From assembly GCA_910589415.1 (NCBI GenBank), contig OU342633.1, positions 5,804,858 through 5,868,857 of the forward strand: a DNA stretch of 64,000 nt, in the 5' to 3' direction. Below the pieces are notes generated by a model. The model did no database searches, was not told the DNA's origin, and was given only the letters and a program-made list of their open reading frames with translations. Numbering within the stretch: the stretch's first letter is position 1; each line of letters begins with the position of its first letter. The translations under genes and the position numbers were made by a program. Positions 25,036 through 37,047 of this stretch are shown here, one piece after another. The DNA comes from Malachius bipustulatus (Eukaryota > Arthropoda > Insecta > Coleoptera > Melyridae).

Positions 25036-25374
25036 ACCCGATAAAATGCTAAGTTTTCTTACTTGATTTTCATGATTGCAATAATGCCTAATATAACGTA
25101 TTTGTATTTTACAGATCATGATATACCTACCTATTTACTTTTTATAAATAATATCTTCAAATAGCGAATATTAAGGGTTGGTAATAATTGGTATTATTAA
25201 AAATAGATAAATATAGGCTAATTTCGTATCGTATGAGCAATCAAAATTATTTAAAAATCAATAATACACTCATTATAGTTATTTCGACTTTACCGTGCAG
25301 TGTTTGTCTGGTCCGCTGTAAAAACGTGATTCTCGAATATGAATCTGTTGCTAGAATCAGCCACGTCTGCATTC

Positions 25375-25492
25375 GCACGTTCGCTAAATTCGCTTCGGTC
25401 CGTTCAAGATAAGAACAAAACCGCGCGAAGAAGGGGTTGGCTGTTATCTACCGCGACACGCGTCCTATGTCGTCGTCCAACTGTAAGTGCCA
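25375..25492. other. 118-bp host spacer between two large transposons
   Basis: The only non-repeat sequence between the foldback TSD and the TSD of the next element. It is CG-rich relative to its surroundings. No feature recognised. Confidence 0.5.
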
Positions 25493-25498
25493 GTTTTC

Positions 25499-26140
25499 TA
25501 TGGCACGCCGTATTGCTATTTAATGGCAAACATTCCACTGTAGAGAAATTAAAATTGGTTATCTTTTTAAATTGACAAATTGAATTAATGTGTATCATTT
25601 TTATTATGCTTAACATAATAAAAATGAAATAAAATTATGACTTATCATAAAATGAATTCTGAGTGTATGGGAGAAGATAGGAGAAACCCTGAATTTTCAT
25701 TCTTGTATAAATATAATTTTATAGATTTTATTATGATTTGGCATAATTTTTTCATATTTTCTGATGTCATGATGTAAAATAAATTCAATTTGTTAATATT
25801 TCGTTGGGTTATAATGTTATATTCGAGGATTATGATTATGCTGTGATAAAATAAAAATTTTATTTTTATTGAATAGTCTAAATAACTTTAATCCTGTCCA
25901 ACAATAGAAGAAGTCCATGAATTATTATGACACCGTATTAAAAATATCATTCGAAGCTCAAATTATTTTTGAATATCAAATTTAATCCTTGAATTGCATT
26001 TATAACACGGCGTAAATTCACTTACCGACATCAATTGTTATTGTGTCATAGAATTATTTCGAATACAATTGTTGCATTATATTTTGCAAAAGAAAAATGT
26101 TACGAATTCTTTCCATGTATACAATTTTTAGTCATCAATT
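25499..26140. other. Left outer terminal region of the transposon
   Basis: Starts with the 13-bp perfect terminal repeat. The rest is AT-rich, with repeated TTATGATT/ATAATTTT words, and does not align closely to the right outer region beyond the first ~25 bp. No gene. Confidence 0.6.
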
Positions 26141-26439
26141 ATTATTATGCACATAATTTTAATTTCTGATTTCCCATTTTTGAATTAAAATTATGTACAT
26201 AATTTTAATTCAAGAATTTTAATTTCTGGATTTTTATCCTTAGGAATTAAAATTATGTACATAATGTTAATTCAAAAATGAAATAATAATTCAAGAATAA
26301 AAGTTCAAATAAAAGGTATGTATATAATTTTAATTTGTAAAATTTTATTCTGGAATTAAAATTATGTACATAATTTTAATTCCTGAATTTTTATTCTTGA
26401 ATTAAAATTATGTACATAATAAAAATACGGCAACACTGT
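26141..26439. repeat. Left subterminal palindrome array
   Basis: About six copies of a palindromic motif, ATTATGTACATAAT, usually extended to AATTAAAATTATGTACATAA. They lie near 26147, 26200, 26255, 26315, 26365 and 26405. The array stops at ATACGGCAACACTG (26426-26439). The right end mirrors this at 35964-36260. Candidate transposase-binding sites. Confidence 0.85.
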
Positions 26440-26730
26440 AAAGGTACTAGTAGTCCGCCTCACAACTAAACTAACGAACGAACGTTAGCTGTTCTGTGGT
26501 TCTACGCTTACGCTTACGCTCCATTTTTACGCTCACAACATAACCCCTCTTTGAACTGCTTATGTTATTATGTTTATTGTTTGTTTATTATTAATAATAA
26601 TAATTAGAACTTAGAAGTGTAGAACTGTAGATTGAGGTTGTAGAACAAACTGTGGAATAGATACTGATTGGATGTTCTCGTCTTTATCGGAAGTGAAAAC
26701 TTTCTATAAAATCAATTAATAATAATTATT
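26440..26730 (+). promoter_or_regulatory. Probable promoter / 5' leader of the transposase gene
   Basis: Non-coding stretch between the left array and the transposase ATG. It contains a repeated ACGCTTACGCTTACGCTCC block near 26504 and no obvious TATA box at a set distance. The promoter role is inferred from position only. Confidence 0.4.
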
Positions 26731-29700
26731 ATGTCCATCCCCAGTGAAGTGGACAGGCAGGTTGTCCAAACCTTAAGTAGAATTAGAAGAGTAATCGGTA
26801 ATGCTGCAAGGTCTTATCAGTACACTTCGAATGTAGATTGTCGTGCTTTATCTGTGGCAAAAATTAATTTGCGAAGAATCTCCACAAATATTTCTCTTGA
26901 TACCTATAATCTTCTTTTGGATGCGATTGACGGATTATTGTTAATTAGAAATAGAAATAATACAGAAGAATCACAAGCCTATACACTGCCAAGATTTCAT
27001 TCAAATGGTAAGTTCCGTCCAGAAAAAAACATTGTTCTTTTATTCCGCAAGTTTATCTTATTGAAGGCTAACACTTTCTGTGACATGACATAATGATTTT
27101 GTTTTTTACAAACAATGGAAACATTAAAGTAATTTTCCTTAAATTTATTTAAATTTACGGTACCTATTCTAAGCACTACAGTAATCTATATTATATTTTT
27201 TAAGTCATAAATTAATAATAAAAATAGCTCAATAGCCGCCCATCTTTTACCATTTTTCATTTGTAGGGAGAGGTCGTCCAACCCTTCAAATAAATGAAAA
27301 CCAATTGAAATTATTATATGGTGAAGGATATACAGGAACTGATATGGCTACTCTATTGGGATGCTCAAGAAAAACTATATATAAAAAACTCTCCGAATTA
27401 AATTTGCTGATTCGTGGCCGATATTCAAACATTTCTCAAGAAGAATTAGAGTTAAAGATTTCACAGATACATAAAGAACATCCCAATTGCGGACAAACGG
27501 TACCTATATAATGTATAGGGTATCTAAAAGGTACCACCAATGTTCTACAACTGGTTTCTGAATTGAAAATACAAGAATCAAACCAAAATTACATATACAG
27601 GGTGATTCATGAGTGACCTTACATAGACTAATGGTAATAAGCGGACTTCAAGGTGGGTCGAAAACCACAAAATATTTTTTTTTTGTGATTGGTTACAAGT
27701 TACAGGGTGGAGTGCTAGAAGGCTAATTAAAGATTTGTCAGATAATTATTGATTTTAAATTGCAAATTGTGAAAATAGGGTGAATATTTTGAATGGTCTT
27801 TCATTTTTTATCAGTATTTAACTCTTCTAAAAGGGGGTAGAGTTTATTTCCAGCAATATCAGACCAACATTTTGACAATACAGGGCATTTTAAAATCAGT
27901 AATTATCTGACAGATCTGTAATTAACGTTCTAGCACTCCACCGACAGAGTGTTTTATGTCTCAAGTACAAAACTTTGATAGGCGATATTTATGAAACCGT
28001 TGAAGATATTTTGTCGAAATTGACTAGGATTGGTGCATTCCGGGAACTTATCAAAACCGCCTTCTGAGTTAATTAAAAATCCAGGACCGGACTTGAAAAT
28101 TTTTGCCTCCATGGTCTTAGTTGAAAAAGTTAATTTTCTGACGATGTTTCTGAAAAACTGTCATCGGATTTGAAAAGTTAAGAAAAAACTCTATGGAAAT
28201 CATTCATCAATTTGAACGGCACACCAAAGCCGTCTCGAAAAAAAAGTGAAAGTAAAACTTCTAAGTAAATCAATGTTTTCGAGCAGACATATTTTACTTA
28301 CAGCCAATATTATAAAAGCTCATTAGGCTAACGGGCTGATTTCTGTGCTCGTTTTTGAAGCTAATATCGCCGTCAAATGACTTTGATTAACAATTTTGTA
28401 ATTAATTTCATGTCAAGAATAGATAAATTTAAAACATTACCACTTAGACTTGATACCTTCTTCAGAAATGGCCACAGAAATCTGCCCGTTAACTTAATGA
28501 GCCTTTATAATACACGCTGTTAGTGTTCGTCTGAATTACTTCAAATTAATTTTTTGACTTGTTTCTGTGGGAAAAATGTTTGACAGAAGGCCAAGCTTTA
28601 TTACTTGGAAATCGGGTGTCAACTACAAAATTTGTAGATTGGTGCATGTCTAACTAAAACCGGGTCTGCTCGTGTCAGTTAGTGTAAATTAAATGTTATC
28701 AATATAAATGTAAAAGTATTAATGTAAAACTGAGCCCAAAATCTATGGTAGAACATTGGTGGTATCTTTCGGATACACCCTATGTACTTACAATACACAT
28801 TCAATGAATGTAACACTTGTAAATGATTTCGAACAGATGATGCAAGGGTACTTAAAAGCAGCTGGAATAGGAGTACAACGGAAAAAAATAAGGCAAGCTT
28901 TGGTTGCAGTAGACCCAATAGGAACTGCTAGCCGATGGAGCCAGTCAATTAAGAGGAGACATTATAAGGTTGCTACTCCAAATTCGCTTTGGCATATGGA
29001 TGCACATTTGAAGTTGTCGAGGTGAAAATCTTATTCACTATATTAATATTCCTTTGATTAATGTAAATCTAATTAGAAATGTATGTAATTATTTTTTCAA
29101 CAGATGGGGCTTTGTTATCCATGGCTGTATCGATGGATTTTCACGATTTATAATATATTTGAAATGTGAAATGTCCATTCAAGCCGAGCCTGTCATCAAT
29201 CATTTTAGTAGTGCCATAGAAAGCTATGGACTACCATCACGTGTCCGATCAGACCATGGATATGAAAATATTCTTGTTGCTTTTCTCATGAATATAATCC
29301 GTGGCTACTCTCGTGGAAGTCACATAACAGGAAAATCAGTTCATAACCAGCGAATAGAAAGACTATGGGTGGATGTATATAAAGAAGTTTGTGACTCCAT
29401 TTACAAAGAATTATATGAATTAGAAAATGATGGTTTATTAGATGTTGACAATCTCACGCACAGATTTTGTGTACAATTTGTATACAAATCTGTTATCGAT
29501 AAAAAACTGTCATCATTCCAATCAGCATGGAATATTCATAACCTTCGAACAGAAAATAATCGTACACCACGCCAACTATGGTTGGGAGGAATGTTGGAAA
29601 ATTTTTATACTGATTCTACAGCAGTACGTGAAGTTTTTGATAGTAATATAAGTCTTTATGATAGACTTTCTGAATCTTTACAAGCGTTGGGAGTAGATCT

Positions 29701-29866
29701 TTCTTCAGTCATAATTAATAATAATGATCCCGATATTCCTTCTTCATCTTTTGTAGCATCGGTAGATTTAACTCAAGAACAAAATACACGTCTGATAAAT
29801 ATTTTGTCTGAAAATAAGTCTGACCGAGAAAAATATATATCATGCATGGATTTTTTATGTAATTAG
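26731..29866 (+). CDS. IS3/retroviral-integrase-like DDE transposase, four exons, intact
   Basis: Four exons with GT-AG borders (26731-27007, 27267-27499, 28837-29021, 29104-29866) join in frame to 485 codons plus stop. Exon 2 encodes a helix-turn-helix (residues ~100-150, with GYTGTDMATLLGCSRKTIYK). Exons 3-4 form an integrase catalytic core with D225 (WHMDAH), D282 (RSDHGYEN) and E317 (NQRIERLW). The D-D spacing leaves 56 residues between and the D-E spacing 34, close to the D,D35E of IS3 transposases and retroviral integrases. GCIDGFSR is also conserved in integrase-core proteins found widely in fish and cnidarians. It should cut and join the element ends in the nucleus. Intron 2 (27500-28836) contains a TA-CAGGGTGATTC repeat. 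An AATAAA lies near 29930. Lack of stops or shifts suggests recent activity. Confidence 0.88.
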
Positions 29867-30561
29867 TGGTAATTACTAATTAATTAGTGTTGAGTTTCTA
29901 AACCGCAAAGCTGTTGTTTTATTTGAGTTAATAAATGTTCATTTGTCAATAAAATTTAAAAATTAAATCCTAACGCTTTTGATTTATAATGAATTGTAAA
30001 ATTTTGTTTTTTTCACCTAGGTAAAATTCGAGTTTTCAAGCCTTGTTTGAAGCGTCTTTTCATTTTTCAACAATTTCTTTGAATCCAAGTGAAAATCGTA
30101 TTCTTTTTTGAAAAAAAGATTTCATTTTCTAAAGCCACATTTAAGTAGCAAACACGGTCAGTATTAAAAATAGGCAGAAAAATACAATGTTATTTAAGAC
30201 TCAGGTGACATTACTCACATTGGTATTCTTGTTGTATCTCAGTTGTTGAAAATTTTACCATTTTTAGTAACAAAAGTCACTCAAACAGTCTTATTAATAC
30301 AACAAGAATGTAAATAAAATGTAATGTAAATAAAATAAAATTTATTCCAAATTAAATTATTATAAATTACACAACATAAACATTAGTACTGGTCTTGCAT
30401 AATTATCAAGTATAGTTAAGGTCCAAGCAGTATAATAATAAAATTAAATATTTATTTTACAAGAAATTAATTTTATTTAAACTTAAAAAAATAACTCAAT
30501 TTTCCTTGTAGATAAAAACTGATAACATTGTAAGCTAACAATATGAATAAAACTTTATAAG
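29867..30561. other. Convergent intergenic spacer of the transposon
   Basis: About 700 AT-rich bases between the 3' ends of the transposase (+) and HECT (-) genes. Candidate polyadenylation signals face inward: AATAAA near 29930 on + and near 30451 on -. No other feature. Confidence 0.6.
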
Positions 30562-32375
30562 CTAGTAAGATGTATATTCAGTCGCTTCATCACAGTTCAA
30601 ACAAGCATTTAAGTCATTTTTCAGTTCATTGTAGTTACCATATGTTTTTGGTAGAGTCAAAGTGTCAGTACAAGTACTGAACATCGGCCTTTGACGAAGT
30701 CCTATAAAATCGTTGAACTTTACAGTAATACTTAACGGCATTGACATAGATCCAGTAATCAGAAACACAAACTTTTTCAATTTGTCGGTATCAAGACAAT
30801 TGATGTACATTGTAAGATAATGTAGAATTTCATTTTCTTCATTTGTTAGGTGAGGGTCTGTCAGTAAGCAATTCACAACTTTGATTGGAGTAGGATTTTG
30901 CATATCCAAAAGTACCGTAAAATCACAATTATTCCAGAAATGAGGGTATTTTTCAGGTGACACCCCAGTACGCATTTTCATAATAAACCTTCTCGGAGTT
31001 TCTACCAGAATTTCAGTTGCTATTATACAGATTTGCTCTGAAAAAGATTCAGAATTTGGTCTAGCTAAAAATTTATTACTTTGGAAAAAGTCCTGAATTA
31101 CTTCAATTTCTTTGTCGCTAAGAGAAGAAAAACTTTTTCTGCCCTTTTTCAAAAGTTTTCGCAAATACGGATTAACAAAATTCATCAATTCTTGTAATAA
31201 TACATTATTATCGATTTCTTTATTGGGATGAGCGATGAGCATCAATGTTATCCGGGAAAGCTTAGTCGGAATCGTGCTTGTTAAAAGAAGCATATGTTGT
31301 AAAATTCTTCCAATTATGACAAATTTATCTTGCTCATTTCTCTTATTTAATGGCAAATAAGGAACAAGACAATCTTCACCTTGAAAGAAAACTCCTTCAC
31401 TTTTTTCAAAAAAAATATGGAACAGTTCCTTAGTCAGGCCACCACCATCAATACCCATTTCATCAAGAAATTTAATATCCAAGCGTTTATTTAATATTTC
31501 TTCATCTCCGTAAATATTCATAAGATCCTGTAGGCAATCGTTTCTTGAAATTTCAAGAAGCTGCACTGCAGCCTCTTCTGGAAGAGATGGGAATAGGACA
31601 TTGTTGGTCTGTAGTATCGGTTGTTCATCGGATGATTCAGGATCCAAGTCTTCTTCTTCACTATAATCAATACTTGGTAAGAATAATCGTGGATTTTCAG
31701 TCAGTGAATTCCGTCGTGGAACACTTGTAATTGACGAATTTGAAGCCGAAATAGAAGAAGATGCTTTTTCTATAACTGGCAGATCACTTGGGAAATCATT
31801 GTTCGGTACCACTACAATTTTTCCTTGAAAAATTTTCGCTTCTAGGTCGGCGCCGTTTTCAATATTATCTAGAATTTGAAGCTGTTTCGATTTGGATACC
31901 TTTGCTAGTTTGAATCCACACATACTTAATAAATTTTGTATATGTTGTGGGAAAAGTAACAAGATGCAATCCTTTATTTCTTCCAACGTACTTTCTCGAT
32001 AAATTTCTAAAGCTTCATCAGGTTCTCCTAAGGGTTAAAGGAAAACTGTGCATTAAAAAGTAGAAAATTATACACAAAAAAAAACTTATTACCTAATCCG
32101 CGTTGTTTCAAATATTTCAACTCAGCATTGGAGGGGAAAAAATCGGCATGCGCCAGTTTGGTCAACACCACTCTTTTTTTGTAGCTAACTTTTCGCTTTC
32201 TCCCTCTCCTTGGACTCCTTGATGTTGGGCTCCTCACAACCTCTTGCAGCCTTCTGAAATTATGTCGTGTGGCTTGAATCACTGTAGAAAAATTTGCTTC
32301 TTCAACCGTTTCTTGGCTGGAAGCGCTACTTGCGGCTCGGAGCAAACGACTTACGATTTCTCTGTCAGTAGCCAT
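30562..32375 (-). CDS. HECT-domain E3 ubiquitin ligase carried by the transposon, two exons
   Basis: Exon 1 (32375-32093) starts at MATDREIV and ends at a GT donor; exon 2 (32027-30562) follows an AG acceptor. Joined in frame they give 582 codons plus stop. The N-terminal ~95 residues include a basic run (RSPRRGRKRKVSYKKR) that could direct it to the nucleus. An acidic, serine-rich linker lies near residues 180-230. The C-terminal half is a HECT domain with DEMGIDGGGLTKELF, the counterpart of the D-x-GG-hxRE box, and FSTCTDTLTLPKTY holding the catalytic cysteine near residue 547. HECT enzymes accept ubiquitin from E2 on this cysteine and pass it to substrates. Related G2E3-like HECT proteins are multicopy in fish genomes. 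Substrate unknown; it might act on the transposase or on host defence factors. No stops or frameshifts. Confidence 0.85.
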
Positions 32376-34112
32376 TTTATATTTTATTATAATAAAACAA
32401 CACCCACCAAAGAATAACACAGCTCACAGCACCAAACTCTGAAACGCAATATTATAAAATATACATAATAAACGAAAAACGAACACTGATACTGAATTCT
32501 GTTCATCGAGAATTCATAATATTCTACTACTTACTTCTAGATTCTGCTTTTTCAAGTTTTGTCGGCTAAAAACCATAAACCACGAATACCACGATCACGA
32601 TACATACACGTGTCCGTCGACGAGGACGAACTAGACTCGACGTGTCGGTATACGGTACACGGGCTGTGACTGCGCAGGCTGCGCTCTGGTCTACTGACGT
32701 CACGCGGGTGGGAGACTGCACTTGAGATTGCTCGTATAAATAAATAATTTTTTGTAGGCTTGCATAAGTCGTGAACAGCAATCCATTAGACTTTTTTAAA
32801 ATTTTTACGGCCAACTTAATCCAAAAGTTTCCATAGTCAAGTTTTGCTTTTCTTATAGCCGCCATATATTGGTTATTTAATGTCGTTTGGTATAAAAAAA
32901 TCACGGAAACCCATGCAAAATCAATACCATTAAAAAAATTGAAAAAATTTCGTTCTTCTTTTTTAGAAAAAAAAATGGTTATTTGTTATTTGCTTATGGA
33001 TATTTGTGACTTTCTGTTAAAGGTTTTTTTTTTAAAAAAAGGAATTAAATTTTAATTTTTGTCATGTGATAAATTTTTGGTTTCCTTGATTTTTTAAATA
33101 CCGAATTACATGAAAAAACTTTCTTCCCTAACTTCTTCCATAAAATAAGAAATCTCGATTTTCTACGTGTTTCAGGATATTCAGGTCTGAAGTTTTCATA
33201 AATTTTCTTTCAGATTCTTAATAAGCATGACATTGTACAACTTTTCTCTAATTTATCTGACTCTGTATCTCTTATCGTTTCCGAGATCCCCATATGTACC
33301 TAGTTCTTTTTTAAATTGGACACCCATGTTTTTTAGCGTGCCTGTTCATGCCACAGGATTGTGAAATTACAGATTCCCTGATTATGTAAAAGTATATACC
33401 TGTCTTGTAATAGCAATTATGATATGATGATGATAATTAAATAAAATAAATAAATAAAAATGTAATAACACTTTAAACTCTATACAGAGGATGTCCCAGC
33501 TCATTTGAAGCGGTCTCTGTGAGCCAAACGATGGATATTTTCAAAAAATGTTTTATAAATTCAAGTACAGGATCACAATGGCCATAATTTAAAATTATTT
33601 TGGAATATACAGATGTCCCATATGGCAGTGGCATATCAAAGTTATCCTTATATAAAATCGAGATGTCACGTTCAAGGAGGGGCAAGGCCTCGAAATGCGT
33701 GCGTCGTGTGTACCGCTGCCAATGTTAGATTTATGTTGGAGTGTACAGTGACCCTAAACAATACAATGGTGACACCTAAGCTGAGAAGAAAAAACAAGAT
33801 TGGCTTTTACAGTTGATATTTTAATTCAGAAGTTCACAAGCAGTGAAAGAACAAGTGAAAATCGTCATTTTTGAAGTTCAAGGCCTTGTACAACGAAAAC
33901 GGCTCAAGATTGAGAAAAACGGCTTACATAATGTCCCTATTTTACTTTTTTATATGTACTATCCTATGATATGTAAGATAGAATGTTTATATAGGGTAAT
34001 AAAAAATTTGAAAAAATCCGAGATTTCTCCACGCGTCGCCAAAAAAAAAACAAAACAAAGAAAGTACAAATGTTATGTTATGTAATGTATCTATACTATT
34101 GCACACTATACA
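32376..34112. repeat. Nested repeat fragments in the transposon
   Basis: 32376-32740 is the 5' flank of the HECT gene and probably its promoter region. 32740-32900 and 33060-33300 are partial copies, in opposite orientations, of the repeat family marked by TTTTTGGTTTCCTTGATTTTT and CATAAGCCGT..ACAG. 33480-34080 matches one arm of the palindrome at 45311-46772 (shared AAGTACAGGATCACAATGGC and ACGCGTCGCC). No gene recognised. Confidence 0.65.
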
Positions 34113-34953
34113 TATAGGGTGTCCGTTTTTCGAGGCTAACCATGGGTGTTTCGTTTATCAGTTGAGATACGAGGTCGGTTAAATTGGGACAAAGTTGTGT
34201 ATTTTTATGCCTAGTAATAATCTGAAAAAAAAATCAGCATATTTTCATTCGTTCAGAAATATCCAGAGAAAATTGAAAAATCTAGATTTCTTATTATTGC
34301 CACATCTTTCTGATTTTTGGAAATTAATAAATAATTTTTTGTAGGCTCACATAAGCCGTTAACAGCTATCCCCAACTGACATTTCAAAAATTTTCAAAGC
34401 CAACTAGATCCCATCAGAGTATTCATAGTCAACCCTTTTTTTTTTGCTTACGGTTGCCATATTGGATTTTCATGTCATTCTGTATTAAAAAAATTAAGGA
34501 AACCAAAAATCTACCACAATAAAAATAAATTTAAAAATTTTCTTCTTCTTTAAAAAAAAAACAAAGAAAATTTTATCACCGAACGACGTCACAATATGAC
34601 GTAACATTGCTTGACTTATGGTTATTTATGACATTCGGTTGAAGAAAGGTTATTTTTTTTTAATTTGAAAAAATTTTTTTTAATGAAATAGATTTTTGGT
34701 TTCCTTAACGCCTACAAAAAATTATTCAATAATTTCCAAAAATAAGAATGATATTGCAAAAATAAGAAAACTCGATTTTTCAGTTTTTTCAGGATTATAT
34801 TTCAGCAACGACTGAAAATATCCTGAATTTTTTTTCAAATTATTACTCGGCATAGAAATACGCAATTTGCCCCAATTTAACCGACCTCGTATCTCTATAC
34901 TGATAAGTAAGATACCCATAGTTAGCCTGCTCGAAAAACGGACAACCTGTATA
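34113..34953. mobile_element. Hairpin (palindromic) non-autonomous element
   Basis: Left end AGGGTGTCCGTTTTTCGAGG, right end the complement (CTCGAAAAACGGACAACCTG), both next to TA. Arms pair over roughly 400 bp around a centre near 34530. The internal sequence belongs to the same TTTCCTTG repeat family as 41277-42888. Inserted inside the HECT-bearing transposon, so it is younger than that copy. Confidence 0.75.
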
Positions 34954-35024
34954 ATTTAACAGCAATTAGAACGATAATAAAAAATGCATATTAAATGAAT
35001 TTGATTCTATTTCGGGCCAAAATG

Positions 35025-35615
35025 ATGAAACAATTTTACACGTTTTTTCTAATATTCGTCTAAAGTGGTTCACATAAAAATATTAATAAAAAAACATTGA
35101 ATAATTACCTATGATTTAATTGTTTAAATTGTTTTTCGATGACTTCATTACTATATATGTATAAAAGTTCTTTTAAACGAGTTGCATTCAATACATTCTG
35201 TCTAAAATTGATGTATGTACCCTCATAAAGAACTTTTATAGAAATAAACAGAATCCAACAAAACTCAAATGAAATATGAACTTATGAACTATGAACTCTA
35301 TGAAAGAGTGAAAGACGTAGAAAATCTAAGTAGCATCTACACATTTTTAGTAAAAATCGATCAAGAAAACAACCAAGCCTAATTTAAATTGATTTTGATG
35401 AAAAGATGAAAATAATGTTAATTTAGAGTTTAGACTAACAATAGAATAGAAAACTTACATTATAATAGTAATGAAAGTCGTCAAAAAACATAATTTTTTT
35501 TTAGAAATTAAATCATATCTTTATTCAATAATTTTTTGTATTATTATTTTTATGTCAACCACTTAAGACGAATATTAGAAAAAAAAAACTTGTAAAATCA
35601 TTTTGCAAGCAAAAA
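35025..35615. repeat. Inverted repeat element with ~75-bp arms
   Basis: Arms at about 35036-35107 and 35519-35593 share TTTTTTCTAATATTCGTCT and GTGGTT.ACATAAAAATA. The outer TTGTAAAAT.ATTT also pairs, extending the element a little. The centre is AT-rich and non-coding. Confidence 0.7.
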
Positions 35616-35963
35616 CATAATTTTTGCCCGAATTAGAATCAAATTCCATCGGGATGTTGACAAAAAATGGTAAATAACAAAGCTATGAATATTATGCGGA
35701 ACTTTATCACCACGTTGAATATTAAACCAACATTCCTGTTGCTCTAACATGCCAAATGAGAGCCATACGTAAACAACTGCAAACAAATTCACAATATTTA
35801 CTAACGCTGCGCATCTAGTTATCACAGGCCTGACGTCACAGGCTGCGTTTGCTTGGTTGGATCATGGCTAGAGGTAATGCGCATACGCCACGAGTGCAGT
35901 CGCAAAGACAGAGAGTGATGTTAGTTGCTATTCTATAGATCCACTGTTTGGCTTGCTCATCCG

Positions 35964-36260
35964 CGCAGTGTTGCCGTATTTTTATTATGTACATAATTTT
36001 AATTCAAGAATAAAAATTCTGGAATTACAATTATGTACATAATGAAAATTCGTTTATTGTTGTTCTTGAACTGTTATTTTGTTCCTGAATTCAAATTATG
36101 CATATAATTTTAGTTTTAGAATAAAAATCATGATTGAAAAATATGTATACACATTTAACAATATAAATTCATGAATTAAAATTATGTACATAATGCTAAT
36201 TCAAGAATAAAAATTCACAAATTAAAATTATGTACATAATTTTAATTCGAAAGTAAAATT
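35964..36260. repeat. Right subterminal palindrome array
   Basis: Begins CAGTGTTGCCGTATTTTTAT, the complement of the left array boundary, then about five copies of ATTATGTACATAAT or close variants, near 35985, 36030, 36095, 36185 and 36225. Mirror partner of 26141-26439. Confidence 0.85.
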
Positions 36261-36591
36261 TAGGTAGAACATGCTTAATTTTTAATTTTTCTATGCACAC
36301 CATTATGAATTTCTATTTGAATTTAAAATAACTTGAGTATCAAATGATTATGATTTTTAAATAAAATAACAGTCAACTGAATTGAAATATTTCTGCCGAG
36401 CTATGCAAATTTCAATTATTTATCTTCCTTTTTCAGGATTTTAAATCATTCAATTGAAATTATGCTTTATCATAATTGTAATTCATTTTTATGAACACTC
36501 ATTTCCCTGTGAATAATTGTTTCTTCAACATTTTTCGTTTGATAAATTATTTTTGTGTTATTTAATAGCAAAACGGCGTGCCATAGTTTTC

Positions 36592-37047
36592 CTAACTCTT
36601 TCTTCTCCTTTACCAATATAATTATCTTATCCGCATTTATCGCTACACCACTACTATTCAATATTAATCCGCGTTTATTGAGAATTACAGGAAATATAAC
36701 TGTTTCTGTACCCTACCGCCGGCGTCTCCAGCAGGTCGTTAATTATTGTAATTGCGCCTGTTTGAGAGCCCCAATCAATAAGATATAAATCAATAAATAT
36801 GTTATTATAAATAATAACATATTTGAGGTAATTCATTCAAGAATCAAGTGAAAAATGAGAAATGTACGAAATTTTGCAAGAGTTCGATAAATAAAATAGA
36901 TTGTCATCTTTGCTGACAGCATGCAAACCACAATTTATAAACCACGTTAACATTAAAAAATTGAAATTGTTAAAAAAATGTTTGATTAAAAACCAATTAA
37001 GATATTCGAGAGGGACAAAAGCTATAGGTGTCCTTCGTCAATGTCTT
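36592..37047. other. Host spacer between transposons
   Basis: AT-rich. A 30-nt near-perfect palindrome (AAATATGTTATTATA and complement) sits at 36795-36824. An open frame at 36901-37086 runs into the next element and has no recognised motif. Confidence 0.45.

Larger units (their letters stand above)
14080..25367. mobile_element. 11.3-kb foldback element with satellite-built inverted arms
   Basis: Outer inverted repeats begin GACGTGGCTGATTCTAGC at 14080 and end with its complement at 25367. Direct repeats of TGCATTC flank them (14073-14079 and 25368-25374); CTGCATTC also matches if the element ends at 25366, so the TSD is 7 or 8 bp. Each arm has a ~270-bp unique outer part, a ~70-bp inner unique part, an array of A repeats and an array of B repeats, in mirror order. 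A ~3.5-kb core separates the arms. No transposase is encoded, so mobility would need help in trans. The architecture recalls Drosophila FB elements and foldback MULEs; the family is undetermined. A MITE is nested in the left arm at 14350. Confidence 0.85.
25493..36591. mobile_element. 11.1-kb DNA transposon with DDE transposase and HECT ligase genes
   Basis: Element 25499-36585 starts TATGGCACGCCGT and ends with the exact complement. It is flanked by 6-bp direct repeats GTTTTC at 25493-25498 and 36586-36591. Terminal inverted repeats are good for about 25 bp, then diverge. Further in, each side has an array of a TTATGTACATAA palindrome ending at ATACGGCAACACTG (26439 and 35964). Between the arrays lie two convergent, spliced, intact genes: an integrase-like transposase (+) and a HECT E3 ligase (-). 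The right non-coding part holds several nested hairpin repeats. The 6-bp TSD and IS3-like catalytic core fit my recollection of the IS3EU group. Confidence 0.88.
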
